From positions 124,001 through 188,000 of the forward strand of contig MDYQ01000001.1 of assembly GCA_003024175.1 (NCBI GenBank): 64,000 nt of DNA. The letters run 5' to 3'. How positions within the stretch are numbered: the stretch's first letter is position 1; each line of letters opens with the position of its first letter. Shown here one piece after another: positions 12,902-25,525 of this stretch. The notes under the pieces were generated by a model, which was not told where the DNA came from, made no database searches, and was given only the letters and a program-made list of their open reading frames with translations. Origin of the DNA: Planoprotostelium fungivorum (taxonomy: Eukaryota; Evosea; Variosea; Cavosteliida; Cavosteliaceae). The position numbers and the translations under genes are program-made.

Positions 12902-14669
12902 ATGACACGAACGATACGTACTATCACGCTTACACTCATCATCTCTACCCTTCTTGTGGCCACTCAGGGTGCTTGCCCTGCACCTCTCCGCTCTTGCGGT
13001 GATGCGTGCTACCTAGAATCTCAATACTGGTGAGATGATGGAAATTACGATCTGAATCATGTCTCATTTCGATCCAGCTGCCCGAACGGTAAACTCACCC
13101 AGAAGCCATTCTGCCCTCAAGCCACCTCTCAGAAGCCTCAATCGACTTCGTGAGTCATACTCCTTCCCACCATTCCAAAATGTGATCTGATCGTATGGTA
13201 ATCAGATCCCCCGCCGCCACCTGCACCACCTCCACGATCGTCAGCCAGCCCAACTGTGCCAGCACCAATCCCGCTCGTGACCCCCTCTGCTGCGTCGGCA
13301 ACGGTACCGGTTACTCCAACGGATACTACTGTGGTTCCCGCCATCAGTGCTCCAACGGTGTCTGCTTCTTGACTGGAGCCTCCGGACAGAACTGTGGACC
13401 TGTCGTCGCTTCATCGGCCACCCAGGCTAACACGTGAGTCACTCCATCAGCTGCTCTTATCTCACAAACTGCAGTGCCGCTTCTACCCCTGTTGCTACTG
13501 CCCCCACTGGTACCATCGCTTGCACCCCAGTGACTGTTGTGTCTCAGTCCGCCTGCTCTTACAGCAACCCCGCCAGAGATCTCCAGTGCTGCGTTGGAAA
13601 CGGAACTGGACTCAACAACGGCGCTTTCTGTGGAGGCTACCACCAGTGCAACAACGGCTACTGTGGACTGACTGGAAAGGCTGGAGAAAACTGCCCTTAC
13701 ACCACTGCTTCCGCCGCCGCTACCCCTGTCGCCACCGCTCCCACTGGTACAGTCGCTTGTACCCCAGTGACTGTCGTGTCTCAGCCCAACTGCTACCTCA
13801 ACAACCCTGCCAGAGATCTCCAGTGCTGCGTTGGAAACGGAACAGGACTCAACAACGGTGCCTACTGTGGAACCCTCCACCAGTGCAACAACGGCTACTG
13901 TGGACTGACTGGAAGAACTGGAGAGAACTGTCCATACACCACCGCTTCCGCCGCTTCTACCCCTGTTGCTACTGCCCCCACTGGTACCATCGCTTGTACC
14001 CCAGTGACTGTCGTACCTCAGTCCGCCTGCTCTTACAGCAACCCCGCCAGAGACCTACAGTGCTGTGTCGGAAACGGAACTGGACTCAACAACGGTGCCT
14101 TCTGTGGAACCCTCCACCAGTGCAACAACGGCTACTGTGGACTGACTGGAAAGGCTGGAGAGAACTGCCCTTACACCACTGCCTCTGCCGCCGCTACCCC
14201 TGTCGCCACAGCTCCCACTGGTACCATCGCTTGTACCCCAGTGACTGTTGTGTCTCAGTCCGCTTGCTCTTACAGCAACCCCGCCAGAGATCTCCAGTGC
14301 TGCGTTGGAAACGGAACTGGACTCAACAACGGTGCCTTCTGTGGAGGCTACCACCAGTGCAACAACGGTTACTGTGGACTGACTGGAAAGGCTGGAGAAA
14401 ACTGCCCTTACACGACTGCCTCGGCTAACTCTGCTGCGGCCACTCCTTCCGGGTCCTCCGCCTCTAACATTTGTGCCGGAAAATGCCAGGGAGCCAGCTG
14501 CTGCGCCACCCCCAGAGGATCTCAGTGCTTCAACTCGGCCACCTACGCTTGCAAGGTTGACGATCTGGGTAACCACAACGTGTGCCCCTCCAACTTGGAG
14601 TCTTGTGGACAGGCCTGCTACTCCCCCTCGCAGTACCACTGCAAGAGCGGCAACTTGTTCTCCGCTTAA
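12902..14669 (+). CDS. Secreted cysteine-rich tandem-repeat protein with carbohydrate-binding-like ends
   Basis: The start is the ATG at 12902, with a signal peptide (TITLTLIISTLLVATQG) cut before ACPAPL. Introns are at 13030-13077, 13150-13205 and 13434-13474. The body has five repeats. Four are nearly identical, 79 residues (237 bp) each, with blocks ACTPVTVVSQSACSYSNPAR, DLQCCVGNGTGLNNG and HQCNNGYCGLTGKAGENC. A divergent first copy sits at 13206-13433. Both ends carry a short Cys motif, SCGDACYLESQY and SCGQACYSPSQYHCKSG. These resemble the small carbohydrate-binding module found on fungal beta-1,3-glucanases, a match made by eye. An extracellular matrix, cyst-wall or prey-binding role is plausible. 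The DNA identity between repeats implies recent duplication or conversion. Confidence 0.88.
13476..14424 (+). repeat. Four 237-bp coding tandem repeats
   Basis: Four head-to-tail copies of a 237 bp unit lie within the exon, each starting around GCYRCTACCCCTGT. They differ at few positions, so copy number may vary between strains. Confidence 0.85.
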
Positions 14670-14807
14670 AGATAGACAGATGATAAAATTTTACTCACGA
14701 GAGTTTCGTTCATTATCTGCTACAGTGTTGTCCTTTGATTCTATACAGCGATAATGCTTCACATGATGACCGGAATCTAAACCACGGCAACATAGATGTT
14801 CCATTTA

Positions 14808-17800
14808 TTAATCTTTCGTACGATAGACAGAGATGATCTCCGCAGCGTGTGGTGGTGCCTCCACCGAAGCCGTTAATTCAGCTCCCAACGCCCTCCAATC
14901 ACATCCCTCTCCGTGCACCTTCTCCGCCCATCTCTTCTCGTTCCTGCGAAGGACCTCCTTCAACTTGAGCTCTTCCACTTGTGCCACACTCTGCTGGCCA
15001 AACTGAGTCCAGGGAAGTGAAACGATGCCGGAGCCATAGAGGTCAGAGGTGATGGGCTCTCCGTTGAAAGCATCTTCTACCGCAGAGAGGATGGCTCTGA
15101 TGCCGGCGGGGGGAATGGAGTTGTGGCACACGTCCAATAGCCTGAGGGAGGGACAGTTGGGGATCAATCGATCGGCGAGGACTTTTGCGCCTTCTTCCTC
15201 CAAGTAATTGCACAATCCGTTGAAGAGGTAAGTGCCTATCGCATCGTCAATGGATATCTCGTCAACGTGCTTGATGATGTTGATGATGTGGATGATGGAT
15301 GATGTGGATGAACATGAAGGTCGTCTCATCATCATCACCTTTGAGGAAACCGAGATTGAGTGATTCGATCTTCTTGTGGACCAAGAGTGCATCCACCAAC
15401 GCAGTCACACCAGATATACCTCCCCATGTCAACTACGACACACGGAACACTCTCACCTATGGCACAACTGGACAGACCCAATCTCTTGATGTGAGGGCTG
15501 ACAGCGATACCCTTGGACAGAGAGATGATGCCCTCGTCACCCAATGGATTGATCGATAGGTACAGAGACTCGATGTGGCTTCCGTTCTCTAGGACTCGAG
15601 ATAACTTGTCCGCAGAAGAGACGGACAGACCTGATAGAGGGTGAGGAGAGGTAGAATGAAAGTGGTTCACCGTTCGTGTTGAGGTAGAGGTGACGGAGGG
15701 TGCGATTGCGATGGAGACCCTCGTACAATTTGTCCATACCTTCATCGAGCATTCCACAATTGGCCAGATCCAATGTGGTGAGGCAACTGTTTTTTGTTCA
15801 GCTCACTCTTCTCCTTCACTCTTGATGTCAAATATCCAACTCACGTGTTGTGGTACAACAGGTGGCTCAAGAAAGGTGCGGCATCTGGTCCCAATGGATT
15901 TCTCTTCAGCCACAAAGCCTTCACCTTCTCGTCCGCCACGAGTGGTGCACAGATCATGGCTAAATCTGCCGCTCTGAATCGATTTCCCGCGATATACCTG
16001 ACACAGTGAGAAGGAGAAGCAGGTGATGGATCACCAGGTAGTGATCTGGCTGTTGGAATCAGAGATGTAGCGAGAGATGGCCCTGGCACCGGTGGTACCG
16101 GTGATGTTGTTTCCGATCAAGAGAGAAGTGATGGGGCGGGCGTGGATGAGTGCATCTAAGAGGGGCTCTATGCCTTGTGGTCCCACGACCTACATCGATG
16201 TGTCACTCGATGTGTCACTCGATGTGGATTTGATGCGATGTTGATGTGGATTTGATGCGATGTTGATGTGATGTTGATGTATGTTGATGTGGTTGAGAGG
16301 GTGATGTGAGGAGTGTGATGTCACCTGCTTGCAGAGATCTAAGACTCTGAGATCTTTGTGCACGAGGATAGTTCCCTTGGTGAAGGCTTGTTGCTCTTCC
16401 GCTGCAGTCTTGTGTGTCTCCAGATGACGCAACAGGGGCTGCAGTGCCTCCGCAGTAGAAGGCACGACGGGGACTTCCTCAGGATACACAACTTAAGAGT
16501 GTGAGTACACCCATCCAGTCGATGGCAATCATCTTGATCTCACCGAAACGGTTCGGAGGCTGAGACAATACGGCTCGTCTCTCTTCTTCGGTCAATCTCA
16601 TCTTGGCCAATTGTTGTTTTCCCAACTCGAGCGTCACCTGACTGAGTTACATCTACGGATGAAGGTCTCTCGTTCTCACTGCATCTGGATTGTTCTGATC
16701 TAAGGCGTGAGTTAATTTGGCGATGTCCTTCTTGTATCCGGTGTAAGCCGTCAATTTTCCCTTGGTCAACACTTCTTCGGTGGCTTCTTTCGAAATGGGA
16801 CGGATGAGTTGTGCGATCTACAACGAGTCAGACGGATTTGGGACCCCTTCCTCACGTCTCTGGCCATGTGACACAGTTCATCTCCTAGTGTCTTCATTCT
16901 GGGACAATATTTTGCACATTCAGAGATTCCGTTCGCACCCAGACCCTCTCTCATTCTCTCACGGTCCATCTTCAATTGCTGACAGTACATCTGGATGATC
17001 TACACAGACGATCAGATCGAACGCAAGATCGATCTCACCTCTCTGTACAGTGTAGATTTCGTGGAGAAGTCGCGGACTGGATTTGCGCGGGAATAGCCTA
17101 GGGACCTGGCCTCCTCTATGGCAACGTACTGCAGTTCTCTCCACGATTCAGGTGATAGAGTGACCACAGAGGGTAATTTTGACATGAGATATTCTCCGTC
17201 CACTCCACGTAGAGCCATCCACACAGCCACCTGCTGATCGAAATGTCAGCGAAATGTCAATGAAATCTCATCGAAATCCACAAAACTCACGCTCTGGTTG
17301 TGGTATTGATTTCCCTTCGTGACGTGTGTCTTCCTTGCATCTCTGAAGCAGAAGGAGAGCAACAAGACGTCGTCCAATATCGAGGCGGGCACGGGTCGAG
17401 GCAGAGACTCCACGTATCGAATGAGCTCCGTGTGGTCCTTTGTCATCTGAGGGTTCGATTGGATGTGCTCCTTCATCTCCTTGGTCAGACCTCTTGGGTG
17501 AAATCCTTGGTGGCTCGACACGTTCGAGGCAGAAGCCTTCGCCTCGAATCCGGACAATTCGACGTCATCTACAACGAGTCAGAGTGGGAGATTTCATCGA
17601 CTTACCGTCGACCTCTGGGACGGCGTGGGACAATATGAATTTTGAAATCTCATCGAGTGGCCAGTAGTTGGGAGTGAAATGACCTCCAGTGTGTTCCAAC
17701 ACGGTTGGATTCTCAAACAGTTGCGACAAGCTGACCGTCTTCTGCTTCATCTCCTCTGGTGTACCCTGCACACGTCACATCTACATCTAAACATCTCCCT

Positions 17801-19263
17801 CACGAGATGCTGATCGTGTCTTCCGTAGATGTTCAAGGTGTCCAAACCACGAATCAATTCCTCCTGCTGCTCCTTGTGTGCATCTGCTCTCGACGGGCCT
17901 CCAGATATGCAAACTGCAAATCTGAAGTTGAGCTCGCTCCTGCGAAGACCAGCGAGGACTCCGATGAGTGTGGCACCTTTCCATTTGTGAGATGGTTAGA
18001 CATCGAAACTTACCCTGAGAGAAACCCAGGCAACCATCGAACGGTCCCTCTCTGCGGAAGACTTGGGTGAGGTAATCAACCGATGTCTCCCAGCCCACGT
18101 ATTCTCTACCATCGGCAGAGGCATTCCACCACACTCTCTGGTGCTGCGTCTCCGTGTCTGAATGGATGAGTGATACCCGTTGTAGATGGACTCACCCCAG
18201 GTGGGATGGTGGACGTCAGTGGTGCCGGAGGGGGTCATACCAACTTTGTAAGATTGGGGTGAGCTCACGGTGACGAATTTGACGTCCCTCTGTAACATGT
18301 TGCTCAACTTTTTGATGGCCTTGGTCATGATGTGCGAGTTCTGACGGAAACTGAAATTCGTGAATAAAAGTGAATAAAAGATGGGTTCACCCGTGCAGCA
18401 CGAGGACTCGAAGGACTTTCTTCCTTCTCTCGGATGGGACAGGAGCAGGAACACTTTCCACCTCTACTTCTGTGTGGGTCAGATGAGATGTCATGATGGA
18501 GCTCACTCTTCTCCTTTACGATGACGGAACGGACAAAGTTGTTCTGTTTCGAAGCGAGGTACTCCATCTCTTCGTTCGTGCTGGGTCTACCTAAGAGGAA
18601 GTCTCTGTGGAGGTATCTTCCAAATTCTGTTGGTGTCTCAGTGCTGTCAGATGATGCATCATGCACTCACTCTCGATCATCTCCAAGTGGGCTTTAGAGC
18701 TTCCCAACAGAGGACGATATCTCTTGGCGGTCTTTTTCTCGAGTGAAATGACCATCTTCTTAAACTCTTCATCGGAGCGACGAACGTCCTCCACGTTCTC
18801 AGAGTGTTGCAGTGAGATGCAGAAGAACATCCACTCGCTGGGGTGATAGCCTTGCATACCTCTCTCGATGACTCTCTTCGAGACCTTCACGATTCAATCA
18901 GATCAAATGTTCACCGGATCGAATCCGATCTCACCTCGAGTGCAGCCGAATCGGATGCAAACATCTTTGAAGTGCCTCTGAACATATTTCGAGACAGCTG
19001 ATCCAAGAGAATCACGAGGGCCAGCTCTCCGCGCTCGGCTTCAATCCAACTGTTCATCTTGAGATTGGAGCCGAAGGGATCAGGACTCACTGTTGTCGGG
19101 TCTCCGCTGACGATGATACGAGATCATACACAAATTCGAATCGACTCTTCATCTCTTCGTCCTGTTGAGGTGTCGCATTAAACCATATCTTCTGGAAGGG
19201 GCCATCGAGAGGTTTTCCCTGATACCAGTAGTCAAGAATGTCCCTGATGTGTTTCGTCGCCAT
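14808..19263 (-). CDS. DUF924 - FSH-type serine hydrolase - leucine-rich repeat fusion protein
   Basis: One long multi-exon gene is inferred because consecutive exons join in phase from the ATG at 19263 to the stop at 14808. The N-terminus (about 19263-18500) is DUF924-like: MATKHIRDILDYWYQGK, WFNATPQQDEEMKSRF, ALVILLDQLSRNMFRGTSK and PSEWMFFCISLQHSE. The middle (about 18480-17580) is an FSH1-type alpha/beta hydrolase: RVLVLHG, FRREGPFDGCLGFSQG with the nucleophile Ser, LNIYGRHDQ with the Asp, and HTGGHFTPNYW with the His. A helical linker follows (about 17560-16350). The C-terminus (about 16200-14808) has ribonuclease-inhibitor-type LRRs such as VKALWLKRNPLG, LRHLYLNTNG and IESLYLSINPLGDEG. 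An LRR-guided hydrolase is suggested; the substrate is unknown. A split into two genes is possible but not favoured. Confidence 0.78.
16195..16300. repeat. GATGTTGATGTGGATTTGATGC-type minisatellite inside an intron
   Basis: A short imprecise tandem repeat of GATGTGGATTTGATGCGATG and GATGTTGATGTG units fills most of one intron of the LRR part of the fusion gene. It makes that intron longer than its 40-60 nt neighbours. Confidence 0.7.
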
Positions 19264-19519
19264 GTTTGTTTAATATGGACGGATGGAAGGGGGGCTCTAA
19301 ACAATTCGAAGAACAAATTCCCATTGCTGCCCCTTCGCCGAATGATTCAACTTGTGAGTTTCAAGATCGGAGAATCGGAAAAATGAATCTCGGGGTGTAC
19401 GGTGCATAACGATGGATCTGAGGAGTGAGGAGCTTCATTTGGATCTGTTTGACATTCAGTATTTCCATCACTCATCTTGTAATCGTCAGACGAGTTGAAT
19501 CATCTCATCAAACATTTAT

Positions 19520-22500
19520 TCAATAGTCATACGTGTTGAAGACTGTGTGATACTCTGGTTTCACGATATTTTGTAACTTGTGAGCCACGAGCTTATACCT
19601 CTCCGATGCGATCCATCTTCTCAGGACTTTCAGAATCAACCTGAACTTGGTAGACTTCTTCTGCATGATGGTAGTGAATGCTTTCAATCCCAACCTACGT
19701 TCCATTCAGTTCTCCTCTCACATTCTTCCTCACCATGTCGTCTCTTGTTCCATCAGAGAACAGTTACACATGAGCTCTATGGCCGTCCGAGAGTGTGTGC
19801 AAGACATGATGGTGACCTGATGCAGGTGATCGATGACGTTTCGGATCAATTCTGTGCAGGTGAGACGTGGAGGAGATGAAGAGCTCACTTGTGAAGAAGT
19901 TTGGATTGTTGTTGGGCGGTTGATTGAGTGCAGACGCGTAGCAGACAAACTTGATGGCACAGAAGAGGAACATCTGATAGACGTTGAGATAGACCGTGAA
20001 GAAGCTGTTGATGTTGGAGTCCAGTAACAACGGATGACACCTGATGCGAGATCAGATGGTGGATGATGATGAGACGGACGAGATGACCTGCAGTTGAGAG
20101 AGCGGACCATCTTTTGATAGAGCGATCTGCCTGGCTGTCTGTGATCTGTCGTGAGAGAATCGATCATGTCATCTGTGCCGATCACCATCGCGTGCCATCT
20201 TCAAAGACATACCTCTTCCGAACGAGTAGTAATTACATTGGATCTCCAAAGACTTGGTGTTGATGAGAAGACCATACCAAGGTATGAACTCATCAGATCC
20301 TGTTTGACTTGAGAACTCGATGATCATCTGATGATGTGACGCACCTTCCCGGATGCATCCCTGTGCTTCTCTGTCGCACATTGGAAAGCTCGTCTTCGTT
20401 TTCGTTGGATTGGCCATGGCTCCATATGCAGGAAATCCTCTCTCGTACATCTCAACGAATCTACAACGTTGTAGACACCGGACGGATCGGTAGACTCACT
20501 GTACGGCTGAATCTTTGCACGTGGTGATGTAGATCGAATCGTCGATGAATCGCATGAGTAGACCGCAATCGGATGAGGGTAGGCTGATGACGTCATCAGA
20601 AGTGGTGTGGGAGATGATCTCTCACTCTGGGCTGTAGTAATCTGGAGTGTTCTGTGACTCGATGCTGGAGACGTCAGACTGCCATCTACAACGACTTGTG
20701 AATTTTCACCCGGATTTCAGCCAATTTTTCATGGGTGATAACAGTGTCTTCTGAGGGTCTGATCGAATGGGATCGTTACCACAACTCTGTGACATAGGTG
20801 TACAACCTCACACGCCTGTCAGATCACGTGATCGTTGTAGATCAGATCGTCGCACCTCGGTGCGGCATGTCGATCGTGAGGGTGTTCAGGGCAATCTTGT
20901 CACTCAGGTGTGACTTCTCCAGGTGTGCATAGAAGAGAGAACACAAAAGAGGTGACAATATGCTCCCCTGCGGAATTCCTACTTTCTGCACGTAATAGGA
21001 CTCTCCGTCCTGTGATGACGTCATCACTCATCATCACAGAGTCGTCTTCACCTTGACGATGTTGTGGAAGATGAGCTCTCGAATGGTATTGAGGATGTCT
21101 TGCTTCTGCTCGATTGGATAGATGACTTGATCTGTGAGTACGCCCTCCTTGTTCGATTGAAACTGTTCGACTAATTCGTAGAATTGAGGGAAATCTGTCG
21201 GATGCGTGACCGCTTTGTTCCACTTGACCTTCCATCTGTTGGGACGATCGGTCGTGTGATTCATCTACATCGTTGTAGATGGACTCACGATGTGTTGTCG
21301 TGGTTGAGAGTGGAGGTGGCGTATTTGACGATGAGATAGTCGTCGTCTTTCAGGATCTCGTGTTCGATGATGTCAAACAATTTGTCTTGTCGGATCGAAT
21401 CGAATGATCTAACCCATCGCGATCAGTCTCATCATGATGATCGGGTCATCGTGATGATCAATACCACAAACGTTTGTGATAGTGATGATGTGCCGGTGGA
21501 TGTCTCACCTGGTGATATCCATCGAGCAGATATATAGATTGGGCTCGGTACCCGTACGTAACGCGAAATTTCTGAGATTATTGATGAAAGGTACGATCCG
21601 CTTGTACACGTCGTTCTGTCCAAAGACACTATCACCCCACACTTGTCTCTCCTTGTCCTTACCATACCATCATTGCCCACTCTACAACGTTGTAGATGGA
21701 CCTCACCTTCTCATTCTTGATGACGTAAAACGCATTCTGACTGATGCTATTGATGGACAGCACTCTGTTATCTACGTAATTGGGATTCATCTCGAATATC
21801 TCCGTCTTCTCCTTCAGCGTGGGTTTTCTTCGAAAATTCACGATGGGACGGATTCCGTGGTTCTTGGGAAGGATACGTACGTAACTGTGTCCGAACCCCC
21901 TCTTCTTCATCAACTCGATCGCGGTAGCCTTCGTTACGTATCGGTACGTCTGGTGATGACGTCATCACTCACGTTGGGTATTCGAGTCAGCACGTGACTC
22001 TTCAAGTGATCGAACGAATTTCTCCGCAGAACGGCCCAGAGACTCTTGCGGTAGTAGAGGATGCGAAATCGGGTATTCGAATGTTCCGTGGCGTAAAAGA
22101 ACGTACGTAACGTGGGACACACGGCGTGTGTGACCACCCAGTAGATCCACCGGTGAACGAGTCCCATTCGAATGAGACACTCTTGTAGGGGCACGATTGG
22201 CCTTCCCATCTCATTCAGCGTCTCTTCACAATGCGACCACTTGCATTCTGATATCTATCGAGTGTGACGATTGGAAGACATGTCGCCTCACCTTGAAGTT
22301 TCTGAGGGCTTCCTCTAAGGTGAACGATTCATATCGTCTCATCTTGATCAATCTGAAGATGTCTGCAAGTCAAAGAATGCACTTGGATGAATACGTTTCG
22401 CAATTGAGAAAAGATACTGTTCATGAATTGATTGAAATTAGATGGACTACCCCACATTTCTGGTGGAATGATTTTCTTCAGTACGGACCTGATGTATGAT

Positions 22501-24414
22501 GAATATTACATCTACAACGTTGTAGACATTCACCTGATGAATTTCCAAACTTGATAATGACTATTATGTCCTTTGTTCAGGGATTCGATCGCCTTCTCTG
22601 TGTGGCGGTCAGTTCCAATCTAAATTTCAAATGTCCCGCCTGTGTCGTTCTTCTTTCTGCTCTTGTCGATGTATTCTGCAGTAGAACTCTCGATAGGGCA
22701 ATGATAGTGAAGTAAACTCCTGAACCTACGAGTGATGACGTCATCATGACGTCACGCCAACGCACGACACACCTGCATCGTTGGTACCTGCTGATCGTCC
22801 TCTTTAGAATGGATTCTAATCTCTCCAGACGGTTGCCATAGCCCCTGTTCACTCCTCTCACTTCCTCCCTCACCTGCTATGATTACGTCACTCTACGTCA
22901 CGTGATCTGTCGTTACGTATTCCGGTTGTACGTCAGAATTGAATTGAGGTTGACGATTGAAGATGCGTTGTAGAAGCAGTCTCGCATCTTCGTCGTTGTT
23001 TTTTCTGAGTCCATTGAGATCGCCTGCCTCTCGTCACACAAATCATCTCGTGATGTCTCAAAGACACACTCTTCTGTGGGTGAGAGAAGCAGTTGTAGGT
23101 GTTACCGTAGAGATGATGGAACCTCTGGATGACGATATTGGCGGGAAACCGAAACAGATCATCCGGTGATGAGATGCCGACCACCTTCGGTTTCTCTTCT
23201 TCTGGCAGCTTCTCTTGCGTGATCAGATTGGGTACTTGTACGGTGGGGCCATCTGATGACATCATGTTTCGTCATCATCTCCTCTCACTCTTCTGCTTCT
23301 TCAACTTCTTCCTCTCTTTCTGATTCAGATGTCTCTTCTTCACTGGCTCCGTAGTATGTACGACGGCTGCGACGTGTCATGACGTCACATATGATGTCGT
23401 AACGACACCTGAAGCTTGCGTGATGAATCCGGTGGAGGCGGGAACCGATGGGTCCACTCTCTTCTTCTTCTCCTTTTTTTTCTTCGGTTCGACTTTGCTC
23501 TTCTCGGCTTGAGAATGGCTCGATACGTACTGTACAACGCTCTGCATGGATATCCCAGAGATCTGCACGAAATTTCCTTTGATTCTACAGAATGTCATGC
23601 GCTCCTCCTCACTCTTCATGCTGCGATGCGTCATCACAAATGAAATCTTTCTGATGACTACGAAGACTCACTTGGATATACCACTGATCGTACGTACCGG
23701 TACGTACATGATGGTGTACAGTAACATCCAGATCATCATCTTCTCTCCGATTCGGCCGAGTAGCATCTCCCACGTATCATTCTGCACGAAGTTGATGTTC
23801 GTGTTGGGATAATAATTCTCTACGCCCTCCATGTGCTGAACGGCAGGTTGTGCAGAGTGAATGGTGATCTGCATGCATCGTGAACATCCGTGCGAATGAG
23901 ACGTGAGGGGTGACCTTTCGGTATCCGAGAGCCAATACGTGATTGGACAATCGATTGGGTGAACAGCTGACGAGTGTTTCGATCACTCGACTGATGACCT
24001 GAGATTGAGATGATTGATCGATTTTACCCTGGTCGTGTCAGAGGTGGACGGGTGAGGATTCAACTGGTTCGTGATGTTGAGAGTTCACATCGAAAAAGGG
24101 AGGAGGTGGATTCTCTACAATGAAGTCACGAAAGGCCAGGGAAGTGTATTTAGAGGCTGTTATCAGAGTCGTCTCTGTTAACGGTTATGGACTCCTCTTC
24201 GAATGGAGGTGATTCATCACCCAACAGAAGCCGATAATGCAGAGGATCATCTCTCGACAGGAGATTGTTGTATCCCTGATTCTTCAAGAACTCCTCCAGA
24301 GAGGTTAGGTCCGGAAATAGTTGGCTAAGTTGTTTGTGTTGCACTGTCAACAATATCAATCGAACACATCACATCTGTCGATTGTCTGTAGAATTTACCC
24401 TCATAACGTTGCAT
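19520..24414 (-). CDS. TERT: Telomerase reverse transcriptase
   Basis: TERT copies an RNA template to extend chromosome ends. The start is the ATG at 24414 (MQRYE, spliced to VQHKQLSQLFPDLTSLEEF). The N-terminal TEN-like region has VISRVIETLVSCSPNRLSNH and NFVQNDTWEMLLGRIGEKM. A basic linker (EPKKKKEKKKRVDPS) follows. The T motif region reads WVVTHAVCPTLRTFFYATEH, then FRILYYRKSLWAVL. Motifs 1/2 give RILPKNHGIRPIVNF; motif A gives LYICSMDITRSFDSI across an unusually long intron (about 21380-21520). Motif B' gives VGIPQGSILSPLLCSLFYAH, motif C gives LLMRFIDDSIYITT, and motif E gives EFIPWYGLLINTKSLEIQ. The thumb ends VFNTYDY at 19520. The catalytic aspartates (MDIT, IDD) are present. Several introns carry palindromic words. 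No telomerase RNA was identified. Confidence 0.96.
20461..20474. repeat. CTACAACGTTGTAG palindrome, TERT intron
   Basis: A perfect 14-bp palindrome inside a 41-nt TERT intron. Its right half ends in TTGTAG, which can serve as the acceptor. Confidence 0.85.
21682..21695. repeat. CTACAACGTTGTAG palindrome, TERT intron before motif A
   Basis: The palindrome lies close to the GTGAGG donor. The frame resumes only at a later AG (RQVWGDSVFG), so here it is internal to the intron. Confidence 0.85.
22512..22525. repeat. CTACAACGTTGTAG palindrome, TERT intron
   Basis: The palindrome follows a GTGAATGT donor on the minus strand; the acceptor is likely the CATCAG further on. Confidence 0.8.
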
Positions 24415-24501
24415 GAGAATGTGATGCTCTCAGTTTCTGGTCGAGTGTGAGATACAACCGGACAGAATGATTCGCACGAACAATTGGGCCAAACATCACG
24501 C
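24415..24501. promoter_or_regulatory. 87-bp divergent promoter between TERT and AP-4 sigma
   Basis: The two start codons face away from each other 87 bp apart, so promoters and 5' UTRs of both genes must fit in or overlap this gap. No TATA box is evident. Confidence 0.5.
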
Positions 24502-25125
24502 ATGCCCATCCGCTTCTTCTTAATCGTCAACAAACAAGGACAGACGAAGCTGTCTAAATACTATCCACTCAAAGATGGGTCCATAGTTGCACTAGAGAAG
24601 AGGATCCCCATGGAGGGCGAGATCTCGCGACGATGTCTGAGAAGGAAAGACAATCAAGTGTGTGTGTCGCATTGATCCTTCTGATCCGATGCAGTGCTCG
24701 TTTTTCGAGATGAATGAGCAGCTTGTTGTCTACAGAAGGTATGCCTCTTTGTTCTTCATACTCGGCTGCGATCCAGGAGAGGTGATCTTTGTTTCAATTA
24801 CAATTCTGAATGACATACAGAATGAGTTGGGGATGATGGAGTTTGTTCACTGCTGTGTAGAGACACTAGATCACTATTTTCAGAGTGTCGTGAGTCATAA
24901 CACATCAAACATCATCACCCACTCATACTTCACAGTGTGAACTTGATGTATCCTCTGCGTAGAACGACCACTATCTCATTCTTTCCCTTAACTTTATGAA
25001 AGGTCATGTATAACATTGAGAAGGTACACATACTATTAGACGAGATGATTGTCAACAACTATATTGTAGAACACTCAAAGATGAAGATCGTCGAGCCAGT
25101 TCAAGCGATGGACAAGGCCAGATGA
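24502..25125 (+). CDS. AP4S1: AP-4 adaptor complex sigma subunit
   Basis: This is the small subunit of an adaptor complex that sorts cargo at the trans-Golgi. The start is the ATG at 24502. Exons separated by four short introns give MPIRFFLIVNKQGQTKLSKY, YRRYASLFFILGCDPGE, MMEFVHCCVETLDHYFQSV and VMYNIEKVHILLDEMIVNNY. The stop is the TGA at 25123. The VNKQGQTKLSKYY opening and the sigma longin fold order match AP-4 best; AP-1 and AP-2 sigma start differently. It is about 150 residues, the family size. A slightly longer EKRIPMEGEIS loop replaces the usual short turn. Confidence 0.88.
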
Positions 25126-25525
25126 TGAGCGAAATATGTAAATGAAGACGCACGTATAGCCAACCATGAAAAGAAAAACGGTTGATCGAGTTGGATCAAA
25201 TAACAACATCATGTACATCATCTATGTGCTTGATCAGTCAACTGTCCTCTGTTTGTCTTTTGTGGGCATCATCATCATTCATCTCACACTCTAGGGTCTA
25301 TTCTCATATTGTCACGAACATGATATGTACACCAGATCATTTATTCATACTCCCGATATATATTCCTTGATACAGCATAGCCCCAAGCAGAACAACCTCA
25401 TCGTGTCTAAAGATATTACTCTGGTTCCTCTCCTCTCGTTCTCTTATATTGTGCGTCACCATAAGAGAAGTCCATACAACTGCAGATCATCATATCAGCC
25501 GCCGATCGGGGAAGCTTGTTATATC
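25126..25525. other. Intergenic, convergent 3' region
   Basis: This 400 bp, AT-richer stretch lies between convergent AP-4 sigma and the HAPSTR1-like gene. ORFs here are short and unsupported; nothing else was seen. Confidence 0.4.

Noticed and set aside
13394-14428. Plus-strand 344-residue Arg/Leu/Trp-rich ORF, and minus-strand Ser/Val-rich ORFs
   Set aside because: These are shifted-frame and antisense shadows of the Cys-rich tandem repeats.
20842-21264. Reverse-transcriptase motifs first suspected to be a retroelement
   Set aside because: The T motif, TEN-like N-terminus and telomerase-type motifs A, B', C and E in an intron-bearing single gene identify TERT. There is no endonuclease, integrase or end repeat.
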